From NCBI RefSeq assembly GCF_003385235.1, contig NZ_PQIA01000059.1, positions 1 to 54,667 of the forward strand: a stretch of 54,667 nt of DNA, read 5' to 3'. The position numbers and the translations under genes are program-made. This document shows, in pieces, positions 16,013-24,872 of the stretch (within the stretch, counting starts at the first letter, position 1; each line of letters opens with the position of its first letter). The notes under the pieces were generated by a model. That model ran no database searches, was not told the origin of the DNA, and saw only the letters and a program-made list of their open reading frames with translations. The DNA comes from Amycolatopsis circi. GTDB lineage: Bacteria > Actinomycetota > Actinomycetes > Mycobacteriales > Pseudonocardiaceae.

Positions 16013-16510
16013 TCAGGCAGTCAGCCGTCCCCACGAATAGTCCTGTTTCGCGAGCTTCAGGTACACGAACAGCTCCGTCGCGACGACTCCCGCTATTGGC
16101 CGTACCTCGTCGCCGAGTACGGACAGCAGGTGGTCGTCGTCGCGGCACAGCAGTTCCGCCAGCAGGTCGAAGCGGCCTGAGCAGAGCGCCACCTGGTGTA
16201 CGTCGGCGACCTTGGCCAGTTGCTGGGCCACTTCGCGGGCGTCTCCGTCCACCGTGATGCCGACCATGGCCCTTCGGGTCAGGTCGACGTGTTCTGGCGA
16301 GGTCACGGCGACTATCTGCACCATTTCCTCTCGCAGCAGCCGTTGCACTCGCTGCCGCACCGCGCCCTCGGAAAGACCCACCGCCTTGGCCAGCGCGGTG
16401 AACGACGCCCTGCCGTCTTCCTGTAACAGCGTGATGAGCGTCCGGTCGGTCCCGTCTAGCGCTCTCGGAGCACGCGGTTCCTCGATTTTCGTACGGTTTT
16501 CGTCACCCAT
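16013..16510 (-). CDS. Lrp/AsnC-family transcriptional regulator
   Basis: 165 residues. After a short leader, a winged helix-turn-helix (LDGTDRTLITLLQEDGRASFTALAKAVGLSEGAVRQRVQRLLREEMVQ in two parts) occupies about 17-65, and a RAM/AsnC ligand-binding domain follows (about 80-155: VGITVDGDAREVAQQLAKV, VALCSGRFDLLAELLC). Such proteins bind amino acids and control their uptake or use. ATG 16510 is preceded by GGGAGGG. It is divergent from the APC permease gene across 191 bp, so control of that permease, and of itself, is the natural inference. Confidence 0.9.
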   Translation of the reverse strand: MGDENRTKIEEPRAPRALDGTDRTLITLLQEDGRASFTALAKAVGLSEGAVRQRVQRLLREEMVQIVAVTSPEHVDLTRRAMVGITVDGDAREVAQQLAKVADVHQVALCSGRFDLLAELLCRDDDHLLSVLGDEVRPIAGVVATELFVYLKLAKQDYSWGRLTA

Positions 16511-16701
16511 GCCGTCCCTCCCTGTGTTTCGGCATGTGATTCTTCAGACGCGCAGCGTATCGGCCGGAGCCGGAGAGCAGGAGACCCTTTCCCGTTTTCT
16601 TCTCCAGATGGCGGACATGCGCGCCCCCGCACACCGCCGTTCTGGCGCGGGCAAACACCGGGTACGGTCGCGGACCGCCGATCTTGAGGAGGAATATTCC
16701 A

Positions 16702-18228
16702 ATGACCGAAGCCGTCGCCGCGCCTGTGGTGCCGGCCAAGGGGCTCCGTTCGAACGCGCTGGGCATGGTGTCTTCGACGGTGATCGGGATGTCTTCGACC
16801 GCCCCGGCTTATTCGATCGCGGCGACGCTCGGATTCATCGTGCTCGCGGGCACGGGATTCAAGGCCGCCGCGTTCGTGGTGCTGTCGTTCGTTCCGGTGC
16901 TGTTCGTCGCTTTTGCCTTCCGGGAGCTTAACGCGGCCGAACCCGATTGCGGCACCAATTTCACCTGGGCGACCCGTGCGTTCGGCAGCCGCGTGGGCTG
17001 GATGACCGGCTGGGTCGTCCTGGTGGAGCAGTTGCTGGTGATGAGCAGTCAGTCCGCGCTGACCGGCCGGTACACGCTGCTGCTGTTTGGTCTAGACGAC
17101 CTCGCCGACAACCGCGCGGTGACGACTGCGATCGGCTGCGCGTGGCTGCTCGCGCTGTGCTGGCTGTGCTACCGCGGCATCGAGGTGTCCGCGCGGGCGC
17201 AGTGGATCCTCCTCGGCATCGAACTCGCCGTCCTGGTGATCTTTTCCGTCGTAGCGCTTACGCGCGTCTACAGCGGCACTGCGGGCCCGCAAGCGACAAC
17301 GCCGCAGTGGGACTGGCTGTGGCCGAACGGGGTCAGCGTCGGGACGGCGGTGTCGGCGGTGCTGCTCGCGGTCTTCATCTACTGGGGCTGGGAGAGTTCG
17401 CTTTCGGTGAACGAGGAATCGGCGGATCCGCGGCACGCGCCGGGCCGGGCGGCGATCCTGTCCACCGTGCTGCTGGTGCTCAACTACCTGCTGGTGACCG
17501 TCGCCGCGCTGGCTTTCGCGGGCGTCGGCGAGCATGGGATCGGACTGGCCAACGAGGCGAACGCCGAGGACGTGCTCGCCGGGTTGGGCGGAGCGGTGTT
17601 CGGCACGTCCGGGTTCGGCAAGGTCATGGGCGTGCTGCTGATCGTGTCCGTGCTGACCAGCGGTGCGGCCACGAGCCAGGCGACGATCATGCCTGCCGCG
17701 CGCACGACGTTGTCGATGGCCAGCCATGGCGCGCTGCCCAAGGTGTTCGGCCGCGTGCATCCGAAATACCAGACGCCTTCGGTGACCACCTGGGCGTTCG
17801 GGTTGGTGTCGCTCGCCTTGTACGTGCTGCTCGCGTTGTGGAGCCGGAACGTGCTCGCGAATTCGGTCGACGCGGTCGGGCTCACGATCGCGATCGAGTT
17901 CACGGTGACGGCGCTTGCTTGCGTGTGGGTGTTTCGCCGGACGCTGTTGACGAGCGTGCGCAATTTCCTCCTTCGCGGCCTACTGCCGTTCGTCGGCGGA
18001 GTGTTCTTCCTGGCGGTACTCGTGCTCGCGGCGATCGCGTACGCGAAGCCTGACGCCGGAGAGACCACTGTGTTCGGTGTCGGCGGCGTCGCGGTGATTG
18101 GCGTCGTGGCGATCCTTGTGGGCTTCCCGTTGATGTTTGCCGTGCAACGTGCCTGCCGTGACTTCTTCGCTGGACGACGTCTGACGCGCGGTGCCGTTGC
18201 CCGCGACGGTCAGACCATCGAGAGCTAA
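16702..18228 (+). CDS. APC-superfamily amino-acid permease
   Basis: 508 residues with about 12-14 hydrophobic helices. The first helix has the APC substrate-site pattern SSTVIGMSSTAPAYSIAATLG; later FIYWGWESSLSVNEES, and TSGAATSQATIMPAARTTLSMASHGALP with PKYQTPSVTTW are typical of the family. It should import an amino acid or amine. ATG 16702 has GAGGAGG nine bases upstream; an upstream TTG (16684) would place the ribosome site inside the gene and is rejected. The divergent Lrp gene and the convergent lysA (stops overlap, CTAA) suggest amino-acid metabolism, perhaps lysine or a related compound. Confidence 0.9.
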   Translation: MTEAVAAPVVPAKGLRSNALGMVSSTVIGMSSTAPAYSIAATLGFIVLAGTGFKAAAFVVLSFVPVLFVAFAFRELNAAEPDCGTNFTWATRAFGSRVGWMTGWVVLVEQLLVMSSQSALTGRYTLLLFGLDDLADNRAVTTAIGCAWLLALCWLCYRGIEVSARAQWILLGIELAVLVIFSVVALTRVYSGTAGPQATTPQWDWLWPNGVSVGTAVSAVLLAVFIYWGWESSLSVNEESADPRHAPGRAAILSTVLLVLNYLLVTVAALAFAGVGEHGIGLANEANAEDVLAGLGGAVFGTSGFGKVMGVLLIVSVLTSGAATSQATIMPAARTTLSMASHGALPKVFGRVHPKYQTPSVTTWAFGLVSLALYVLLALWSRNVLANSVDAVGLTIAIEFTVTALACVWVFRRTLLTSVRNFLLRGLLPFVGGVFFLAVLVLAAIAYAKPDAGETTVFGVGGVAVIGVVAILVGFPLMFAVQRACRDFFAGRRLTRGAVARDGQTIES

Positions 18229-19559
18229 CAGCGGCGAAGCAGGTCTTCTTCGGTTTCGCGGCGTACGAGGAGCGTCGCGTGCCCGTCGCGGACGCCGACG
18301 AGCGGTGGGCGGCCGACGAGGTTGTAGTTCGACGCCAGCGAGTGGTGGTACGCGCCGGTGCACGGTACGGCCAGCAGGTCGCCGACGTGGATGTCGTCGG
18401 GCAGGCAGACGTCCGCCAGCACGTCGCCGGACTCGCAGTGTCGTCCGACGACAGTCATCGGCGTACGCGCGGCCTTCGTGCGACGGCCGACGAGACGGGC
18501 GGTGTAGCGCGCGCCGTACAGCGCGGGGCGCGGGTTGTCGCTCATCCCGCCGTCGACAGCGACGAAGGTGCGCGCGCCACGTTTCACGGCGCACACGCGG
18601 TAAACGGTGATGCCCGCCGGTCCGACGATCGCGCGGCCGGGCTCGATTGTCAGGCGTGGCAATGGGAAGTCGCGTGACGAGCATTCGTAGCCCAGCGCGA
18701 CGCGGAGGCGGCGTGCGTACCCTTCAAGGTCGAAGGACGCTTCACGGTCGGCGTACGGCACTGCGTGGCCACCGCCGAGATCTAGGTCGCGCAAGGTGAT
18801 TCCGTACTGGTCGCGGATGCGGATGAGGACTTCGACCATCTTTCGCGCGGCTTCTTCGTAACGGTCCACACGGGACACTTGTGAGCCGATGTGGCAGTGC
18901 AGTCCCGTCAACTGCAGGCTCGGCTGCGAAAGCACTGCTGCGACAGCACGATCGACGTTGTCGCGTACGTCGGCGCGCAGCGAGAAGCCGAACTTCTGTC
19001 CTTCGGTGCCTGTCGTGATCGCAGCGTGCGTATCGCCGCTGACGCCCGGCGTGACGCGGATGAGGACACGTTGCGCGCCGTGCGCGAGGGAACCGAGCTG
19101 CTCGACTTCGTCGAGGGAGTCGAGGACGATGCGGCCGACGCCGTACTGCAGCGCGGCTTTCAGGTCTTCGGGCGTCTTCGCATTGCCGTGCAACAGAATG
19201 CGCTCTGCGGGGAAACCGACAGCGCGCGCAACTGCGATCTCACCGGCGGAGCACGTGTCGAGCGACAGTCCTTCTTCGGCGACCCAACGCAACACTGCTC
19301 GCGTACAAAGCGCCTTGCTCGCGAAGGCGACGTCGGCCTCCGGCAGCGCACGGCGGTACGCGCGGGCTGTTTCGCGCACCTGTTCCTCGTCGAGAAGATA
19401 AGCGGGCGTACCGAAGCGCGCGGCCAGGTGACTGACCGGCGCGCCAGCGAAGAGCAGCTCACCGCCTTCGCCGAGCCTCGTGCTTCGCGGCCAGAGTCCC
19501 GGTTCTAGATGGTCGGCGGCCTCGCAGCCGAGACTCGGGAGCAGCTCGCTGAGCGTCAC
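18225..19559 (-). CDS. lysA: Diaminopimelate decarboxylase
   Basis: 444 residues, complete. A PLP-dependent fold-III decarboxylase: meso-diaminopimelate to L-lysine, the last lysine step. The PLP lysine is K82 in VAFASKALCT; further marks are HGNAKTPEDL, GLHCHIGSQ, DLGGGHAVPY, IEPGRAIVGPAG, and RHCESGDVLADV with the active-site Cys of the partner subunit. The GTG at 19559 has GGAGG four bases before it. Actinobacteria usually keep lysA next to argS/hom/thrC; those genes are not visible here, so this may be a second copy or a relocated gene. Ornithine or arginine decarboxylase relatives are less likely given the DAP-type C-terminal motif. Confidence 0.9.
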   Translation of the reverse strand: MTLSELLPSLGCEAADHLEPGLWPRSTRLGEGGELLFAGAPVSHLAARFGTPAYLLDEEQVRETARAYRRALPEADVAFASKALCTRAVLRWVAEEGLSLDTCSAGEIAVARAVGFPAERILLHGNAKTPEDLKAALQYGVGRIVLDSLDEVEQLGSLAHGAQRVLIRVTPGVSGDTHAAITTGTEGQKFGFSLRADVRDNVDRAVAAVLSQPSLQLTGLHCHIGSQVSRVDRYEEAARKMVEVLIRIRDQYGITLRDLDLGGGHAVPYADREASFDLEGYARRLRVALGYECSSRDFPLPRLTIEPGRAIVGPAGITVYRVCAVKRGARTFVAVDGGMSDNPRPALYGARYTARLVGRRTKAARTPMTVVGRHCESGDVLADVCLPDDIHVGDLLAVPCTGAYHHSLASNYNLVGRPPLVGVRDGHATLLVRRETEEDLLRRC

Positions 19560-19757
19560 GGTTACCTCCGGTCGATGTCGATCGCGGCGAACATCGCCAG
19601 CACACTGCGCCGAACCCGGCCCGGGACGTCCCGGAAACGAGCCCCTGACGGCCCGGGCGGTCGTGCTGACGCGTTCTTAACGCGCGAGTAACCTCCGCCA
19701 CACCCCGGCTGAGCTGGGCTTTGCCGAGTTTTCCGGGGATCGGCCGTCTTATCGGAC

Positions 19758-20735
19758 ATGGTTGAACAGATGACGGACTTCGCGAGCGAGACCGAGCCGT
19801 ACCGGCACGAGCTGCGGGTGCACTGCTACCGGATGCTGGGCTCGTTCGACGAAGCGGAAGACCTGGTCCGGGAGACGCTGCTGCGCGCGTGGCGCGGCCG
19901 TTCGACGTACGCGGGCCGCGCGAGCCTGCGGGCGTGGCTGTACCGGATCGCGACCAACGCGTGTCTCGACCACCTCGAAGCGCACCCGCGCGAACTGCCG
20001 ACGCTCGCTCTTCCAATTACGCGCGACTCCGACCTCGCGCCGCGTCCCGACGTCGCGGTGCCGTGGTTGCAGCCTGCACCCGACAGCGCGCTTCAGCCGG
20101 ACGCTGTTGTCGTCGCGCTCGAGACGGTGGAGTTGGCCTTCCTCGCGGCCATCCAGCATCTTTCGCCGCGACAGCGGGCTGCGCTGGTGCTTCGCGACGT
20201 ACTCGGCTGGTCTGCGCGCGAAACGGCTTCAGCGCTCGGTGCGACGCCTGCGTCGGTGAACAGCAATGTGTTGCGCGCGCGGGCCGAACTGCAGGAGCAC
20301 TTGCCTACGCGACGTACGGCGTGGGCGTCGGCGTCCGCAAGCGACGAAGAACGCGCTGTCGTCGCGAAGTACGTGAAGGCGCTCGTAGAGCACGACGAAG
20401 CGGCCTTCGCTGAACTGTTGCGCGAAGACGTGCGTTGCAGTCACGCTCCCGGCGCTGGCGGGCATTCGGGGTCGGAACCGACCTGGTACGCGGGGCGGGC
20501 TGCGGTGCTCGAAGGCTGGGCACCGGCGCTACACGGTGCCTATGCTGCCGAGTTCTGTGTTGTGGAGACGCGCGCGAACGGCCTGCCCGCACTCGCCACG
20601 TACGTGGACAGGGGCGGCGAGTTCCTAGCCTTCGGACTGGTGACGCTGCGTCTGGACGGAGGCCGCGTCGCGGAGGTGACCACCTTCGGTCCGGAAGTGT
20701 TCCCGGCATTCGACCTCCCGCCGGTGCTCACCTGA
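19758..20735 (+). CDS. ECF sigma factor with a C-terminal SnoaL-like domain
   Basis: 325 residues. Sigma region 2 (about 10-80: YRHELRVHCYRMLGSFDEAEDLVRETLLRAWRG) and region 4 (about 130-185: LSPRQRAALVLRDVLGWSARETASALGATPASVNSNVLRARAEL) are intact. Residues about 200-325 form a SnoaL/NTF2-like domain (VVAKYVKALVEHDEAAFAELLREDV ... FGLVTLRLDGGRVAEVTTFGPEVF). ECF groups with this extension often need no membrane anti-sigma factor; the domain may sense a ligand or modulate activity. No anti-sigma gene is next to it. The start is ATG 19758 or ATG 19770, neither with a clear ribosome site. Confidence 0.88.
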   Translation: MVEQMTDFASETEPYRHELRVHCYRMLGSFDEAEDLVRETLLRAWRGRSTYAGRASLRAWLYRIATNACLDHLEAHPRELPTLALPITRDSDLAPRPDVAVPWLQPAPDSALQPDAVVVALETVELAFLAAIQHLSPRQRAALVLRDVLGWSARETASALGATPASVNSNVLRARAELQEHLPTRRTAWASASASDEERAVVAKYVKALVEHDEAAFAELLREDVRCSHAPGAGGHSGSEPTWYAGRAAVLEGWAPALHGAYAAEFCVVETRANGLPALATYVDRGGEFLAFGLVTLRLDGGRVAEVTTFGPEVFPAFDLPPVLT

Positions 20736-20739
20736 CGCG

Positions 20740-21642
20740 CTACGCAAGCCCCCACGAGGACAGGATTTCGAACAGCTGGTCCCGTTCGGCGGCCGTCAGC
20801 AGCCTGCTCGGCGGCCGCACGTCGGGGCGGCACAGGCCGAGCTGGGAGAGGGCGTCCTTGACCACGCTGACGTTGTTGGCGTTGCCGTCCGCGGCGCGCA
20901 TCTGCTCGAACGGGCGGATGCGGTCCCAGATCTCCATCGCCCCGGCGAAATCGTGGTTGCGCAGGCGGCGGAACAGGTCGAGGGAGATCTGCGGGGCGAC
21001 GTTCACCAGGCCGGACGTGAAGCCTGTCGCGCCGACCGCGAAGTATCCGGGGGCGGACAGCTCGGCGAGACCGGCGATCCACACGAAGCGCTCGTACCCC
21101 GCGTCGCGCGCGACAGTGCGGAAGCGCACCGGGTCCGGCACCGCGTACTTCACGCCGAGCACGTTCGGCGCGGCGTCGGCGAGCTGCGCCAGGTCTGAAC
21201 CTTCGATGGCGGGGTTGCGCACGTACAGGACAACCCCAAGCTCGGGCACTTCGTTCGCGATAGCGCAGTGGTAGTCGATCCAGCCCGCGCGCGAGACGTA
21301 CGGGTGCACGGGCTGATGGATCATCACCATGTCCGCTCCGGAAGCGCGCGCGTGCTTCGCGGCCTTCACGGCTGTACGCACGTCATGGCCGACGCCAGCG
21401 AGCACACTCGCCTCGCGCGCGGCCTTCGCGGTGACTTCGAGACACTGTCGCGTTTCTTGCTCGTCGAGCGCGTAGAACTCGCCGGTGTTGCCGTTCGGCG
21501 TGACGACCTCGACGCCGCTCAGTACGAGCCGTTCGACTAACCGCTCGTACGTCTCGGCGTCCACGTCCCCGGCCGCGGTGAACGGGGTCACCGGGATCGC
21601 CACCACGCCGGCGAGCCGCTGTCGCTGTTTCTCGAACGCCAC
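20740..21642 (-). CDS. Dihydrodipicolinate-synthase-family aldolase/dehydratase
   Basis: 300 residues from GTG 21642. The DapA/NAL-type TIM barrel shows AGVVAIPVTPF, PNGNTGEFYALDEQE in place of GTTGE, YVRNPAIEG with the catalytic Tyr, and the Schiff-base Lys in VLGVKYAVPDP. DapA proper condenses pyruvate and aspartate semialdehyde; the altered GNTGEF loop, TPNGN and YVRNP point instead to the sugar-acid branch such as 5-dehydro-4-deoxyglucarate dehydratase. The exact substrate is open. The frame is open to ATG 21708, but that part covers what looks like the promoter. It lies 4 bp from the stop of the convergent sigma-factor gene. Confidence 0.82.
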   Translation of the reverse strand: MAFEKQRQRLAGVVAIPVTPFTAAGDVDAETYERLVERLVLSGVEVVTPNGNTGEFYALDEQETRQCLEVTAKAAREASVLAGVGHDVRTAVKAAKHARASGADMVMIHQPVHPYVSRAGWIDYHCAIANEVPELGVVLYVRNPAIEGSDLAQLADAAPNVLGVKYAVPDPVRFRTVARDAGYERFVWIAGLAELSAPGYFAVGATGFTSGLVNVAPQISLDLFRRLRNHDFAGAMEIWDRIRPFEQMRAADGNANNVSVVKDALSQLGLCRPDVRPPSRLLTAAERDQLFEILSSWGLA

Positions 21643-21645
21643 GAG

Positions 21646-21658
21646 CAGATCCGATCTG
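21646..21658 (-). promoter_or_regulatory. Palindrome at the start of the DapA-family gene
   Basis: CAGATC-C-GATCTG is a perfect 13-bp palindrome three bases upstream of the GTG at 21642. On the minus strand it follows the AT-rich CATATATC, a plausible -10 element. The position fits an operator that would block initiation; no regulator gene is adjacent. Confidence 0.4.
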
Positions 21659-21811
21659 ATATATGATGTCTCGACACTCGGAGGGTAACATGCGAGCCTG
21701 CCGGACAAGCGTCCTGATCTTTGGGATGAGCGTCCCAGGCAAGGCCCACAAGCCGCCGGACCTGGTGAAAAACCGGATGGCCGAAGGCGAGTCGCTGAGT
21801 ACCGTGATCAG

Positions 21812-22525
21812 GTGCCCGATGCGATTTTCGCCGATCCCCGCCTCGCGCCGATCTACGACACGTTCGACGGCGACCGGGTCGACCTGCCCGCGTACGTCCG
21901 CATCGCCGACGAGGTGAACGCTCGCCGGGTGCTGGACGTCGGCTGCGGGACGGGCTGCCTGGCGGTCCTGCTCGCCGAAACGGGACGCACGGTCATCGGC
22001 GTCGATCCGGCTGAGGCGTCGCTAGACATCGCGCGGGCGAAGGACAGCCGGGTCGATTGGCGGCACGGAGACGCGACCACTCTGCCCGCGCTCGACGCGG
22101 ACCTCGCGGTAATGACGGGAAACGTCGCGCAGGTCTTCCTGACCGACGACGACTGGGCCGCGACGCTCCGCGGAATCCGGACGGCGCTGCGGCCCGGCGG
22201 GCACCTGGTGTTCGAGACCCGGCGGCCGGAATACCGCGCGTGGGAAACCTGGGACGTGCCGCCGCACACCCGAGAAGTGCCGGGGATCGGTGCGGTGGAG
22301 CAACGAGTCGAGGTCACCGAAATCCGGCTGCCGCTGGTCTCGTTCCGCATGACCTACACGTTCCTGGCCGACGGCAGCGTCCTCACCTCGGACTCGACCC
22401 TCAGGTTCCGCAGCCAGGACGAGGTCGAGACAAGCCTGCGCGAGCAGGGTTACCGAGTCACCGACATCCGGCAGGCACCCGACCGCCCGGACCGTGAATT
22501 CGTCTTCCTCGCGCAAGCAGAGTGA
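21812..22525 (+). CDS. Class I SAM-dependent methyltransferase
   Basis: 237 residues. The Rossmann motif I is VLDVGCGTGCLAVLLAE (about 40-56), with IGVDPAEASLDIAR (motif II) and RPGGHLVFETRRPEYRAW after it; this is the small-molecule type of methyltransferase. The C-terminal half (TYTFLADGSVLTSDSTLRFRS) is a beta-rich substrate lobe seen in this subgroup. The substrate is unknown. The start is GTG 21812 (VPDAIFADPRLAPIYD); its ribosome site is weak. It converges on the M20 gene across a hairpin. Confidence 0.87.
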   Translation: MPDAIFADPRLAPIYDTFDGDRVDLPAYVRIADEVNARRVLDVGCGTGCLAVLLAETGRTVIGVDPAEASLDIARAKDSRVDWRHGDATTLPALDADLAVMTGNVAQVFLTDDDWAATLRGIRTALRPGGHLVFETRRPEYRAWETWDVPPHTREVPGIGAVEQRVEVTEIRLPLVSFRMTYTFLADGSVLTSDSTLRFRSQDEVETSLREQGYRVTDIRQAPDRPDREFVFLAQAE

Positions 22526-22544
22526 GCCGGGTGAACCGCGTGAA

Positions 22545-22573
22545 CCGGCCCGCCCCGGTCAAGGGCGGGCCGG
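22545..22573. terminator. Bidirectional hairpin between convergent genes
   Basis: CCGGCCCGCCC (22545-22555) pairs with GGGCGGGCCGG (22563-22573) around the loop CGGTCAA. It lies between the stops of the methyltransferase and the M20 gene and has no T-tract, as is common in high-GC bacteria. Confidence 0.65.
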
Positions 22574-22576
22574 AAC

Positions 22577-23806
22577 TCAGCGCAGAGCGTCCAGCGCGAA
22601 CGCGGTGTACATAGCCACCCCGGCGGCCATCGCCGGTTCGTGGAACCGCACCCGGTTCGAGTGGTTGTCCTCGGTAGTCGCCGGATCCGCTCCCGGCTCC
22701 CGGGCTCCGATGAACGCGAACGTGCCCGGAACCCGTTGCAGCACATACGAGAAGTCCTCCGCGCCCATGATCGGCGTGGTCAGCTCCTCGACATTCTCCG
22801 CGCCCAGCACCTCAGCACCCAGCGACAACACCTCAGCCGCCACCGACGGGTCGTTGACCGTCGTCGGGTAGCCCGGGTCAACTCCGGCCGACACGCGACA
22901 GCCGTGAGCCGCTCCGACCGCCTCGCACACCTTCGGCAGTTCCTCGCGGACAAAGGAACGCGTCGTCTCCGACAGGGTGCGAATGGTCCCCTCGAGCACC
23001 GCTGTCTCGGGGATGATGTTCGTCGTCGTTCCGGCCACGATGCGGGTCACCGAGACCACCGCCGGGTCGAAGACGCTGATGCGGCGCGTGACCATCGTCT
23101 GCAGCGCGCCGACCATCGCCGCCGCGGCAGGGACCGGGTCGATGGCGTCGTGCGGAGCCGAACCGTGGCCGCCGCGGCCGGTGACCTCGACGCTGAACGT
23201 GTCGGCCGACGCCATCATCGGCCCGCCGCGCACCTGCAGGACGCCGCTCGGGCTGTTAGCGATCGTGTGCAGGCCGAAGGCTCGCGTGACGCGCGTGCCG
23301 GCCGCGTCGAGCACGCCTTCGTGGATCATGTGCCGCGCGCCGTGGAGGCCCTCCTCGCCCGGCTGGAACATGAACACCACCGAGCCGGCCAGGTCGTCGA
23401 CGCGCTCCGACAGCAGCCGCGCCGCGGAGGCGAGCATCGCGACGTGCGTGTCGTGTCCGCAGGCGTGCATCGAACCATCGATCTCGGACGAGAACTCCAG
23501 GCCGGTGTCCTCGGTCAGCGGGAGCGCGTCCATGTCGGCCCGCAGCAGGATGGCCGGTCCGGGACGGGCCCCGCGCAGCACGCCGGTGAGCGACGTCGTG
23601 GAGCGGCCGTCGGTGAGTTCGATCGGAAGGTCGGCCAGTGCGGCGCGGATCGCCGCCTGGGTGCGCGGCAGCTGCAAGCCCTGTTCGGGGTGCCGGTGCA
23701 CAGCGCGGCGAAGCTCGACAGTGCGGTCCTGCAGCTGCCGGGCGGCGTCGAGCAGCCCGGCGTGCCGATTGCCGGGCAGGGTGGGGAGGTCGGTGGGTCC
23801 GGTCAT
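22577..23806 (-). CDS. M20-family amidohydrolase
   Basis: 409 residues. The M20D metal-site motifs are present: LLRADMDALPLTEDTG, DGSMHACGHDTHVAML, FQPGEEGLHGARHMI, FGLHTI and MGAEDFSYVLQRVPGTFAFIG; the lid domain contains VEVTGRGGHGSAPHDAIDP. Relatives hydrolyse N-acyl amino acids, hippurate or IAA-amino-acid conjugates; the substrate is not readable. The start is ATG 23806 (MTGPTDLPTLPG). It is divergent from the tadA gene pair across about 76 bp. Confidence 0.92.
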   Translation of the reverse strand: MTGPTDLPTLPGNRHAGLLDAARQLQDRTVELRRAVHRHPEQGLQLPRTQAAIRAALADLPIELTDGRSTTSLTGVLRGARPGPAILLRADMDALPLTEDTGLEFSSEIDGSMHACGHDTHVAMLASAARLLSERVDDLAGSVVFMFQPGEEGLHGARHMIHEGVLDAAGTRVTRAFGLHTIANSPSGVLQVRGGPMMASADTFSVEVTGRGGHGSAPHDAIDPVPAAAAMVGALQTMVTRRISVFDPAVVSVTRIVAGTTTNIIPETAVLEGTIRTLSETTRSFVREELPKVCEAVGAAHGCRVSAGVDPGYPTTVNDPSVAAEVLSLGAEVLGAENVEELTTPIMGAEDFSYVLQRVPGTFAFIGAREPGADPATTEDNHSNRVRFHEPAMAAGVAMYTAFALDALR

Positions 23807-23882
23807 GGCTCGATAGTGGCACCTCGCACGCTTCGGGCGCACCGTGCGTGCGTTCGTCAGCGAGGCGGAATACGGTGTGCGC

Positions 23883-24365
23883 ATGGCGGTGCAAGAGCCG
23901 GTCACGGGCTTCGCGATAGCTGTGGTCCGTGAAGACGGTCGGTGGCGGTGCAGTGCGCTCGATTCTTCGGCGCTCACAGAGTTGGACGCGGCGATCACCG
24001 AGCTGAGCAAGCTCCGGTCGACCGGGGCGGCGTTCGGCCTGCTGGCCGTCGACGACGAGTTCTTCGTGATCGTCCGGCCGAGCCCGAGGGGACCGTCGCT
24101 GCTGCTGTCGGACGCCGCCGCGGCGCTCGACTACGACATCGCGGCGGACGTCCTCGACGTGCTGCGCGTCGACCCGCCCGACGAGGACGACGACGCGGTC
24201 TGGCCCGAGGGCGATCTCGAAATACTCGCCGACCTCGGCCTGCCCGGCGGCGAGCTGGAGGTGATCGTCGGCGAGGTCGACCTCTACCCCGACGAGCAGC
24301 TTCAGATGATCGCCCAGCGGTGCGGCTTCGAGGCCGAGTTCTCGAAACTGCTGGACCAGCTCTGA
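23883..24365 (+). CDS. tRNA-adenosine-deaminase-associated protein
   Basis: 160 residues, acidic, no membrane segment. The sequence (VTGFAIAVVREDGRWRCSAL ... PRGPSLLLSDAAAALDYDIAADVLD ... GEVDLYPDEQLQMIAQRCGFEAEF) fits the actinobacterial family always found before tadA. Its role is unknown; association with the deaminase is inferred from gene order. ATG 23883 is used; an in-frame start at 23844 is possible. It is followed immediately by tadA. Confidence 0.82.
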   Translation: MAVQEPVTGFAIAVVREDGRWRCSALDSSALTELDAAITELSKLRSTGAAFGLLAVDDEFFVIVRPSPRGPSLLLSDAAAALDYDIAADVLDVLRVDPPDEDDDAVWPEGDLEILADLGLPGGELEVIVGEVDLYPDEQLQMIAQRCGFEAEFSKLLDQL

Positions 24366-24388
24366 GACGGCCGGACGACACCGAGGCC

Positions 24389-24829
24389 GTGCGGGCCGCC
24401 CTGGACGCGGCCCGCGCTCCTGGTGCCGACGTGCCCATCGGCGCGGTCGTCTTCGACCCCGACGGGCATCCGCTGGCCGCGGCCCGCAACGCGCGCGTCG
24501 AGCTGGCTGACCCCACCGCGCACGCGGAGATCCTCGCGCTGCGCGCGGCGGCCCGCGAGTTCGGCGACGGCTGGCGGCTCGAAGGCTGCACGCTCGCGGT
24601 CACGCTGGAGCCCTGCACGATGTGCGCGGGCGCTCTCGTGCTCGCCCGTATCTCCCGGCTGGTGTTCGGAGCCTGGGAGCCCAAGACGGGCGCGGTGTCG
24701 TCGCTGTGGGACGTCGTGCGCGACCGCCGCCTCAACCACCGGCCGGAAGTCCACGGCGGAGTGCTCGAAAACGACTGTGCCGCCCTGCTTGAGGCGTACT
24801 TCGCGGACCGCCGGCTGGGGGCCGAGTAA
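24389..24829 (+). CDS. tadA: tRNA-specific adenosine deaminase
   Basis: About 146 residues. A zinc cytidine-deaminase-fold enzyme that makes inosine at the wobble base of tRNA-Arg(ACG). The zinc site is complete: TAHAEILALR (His and catalytic Glu) and LEPCTMCAGAL (PCxxC); DVPIGAVVFDPDG and VFGAWEPKTGAVSSLWDV are also typical. GTG 24389 is the first standard start. The frame opens as CTG AGA CGG at 24362, overlapping the stop of the upstream gene (CTGA), and that start would restore the usual helix-1 leader (RRPDDTEAVRAALDAARAPG). The true start is therefore unsettled. Confidence 0.9.
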   Translation: MRAALDAARAPGADVPIGAVVFDPDGHPLAAARNARVELADPTAHAEILALRAAAREFGDGWRLEGCTLAVTLEPCTMCAGALVLARISRLVFGAWEPKTGAVSSLWDVVRDRRLNHRPEVHGGVLENDCAALLEAYFADRRLGAE

Positions 24830-24872
24830 CCCCCGCCGCACCCCCTGGAGAAGGTCCGGTATTGTTCTCGGC

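Noticed and set aside
15407..16180. Plus-strand frame of 257 codons overlapping the Lrp gene
   Set aside because: Pro/Gln/Arg low complexity and 168 bp of antisense overlap with a clear Lrp gene.
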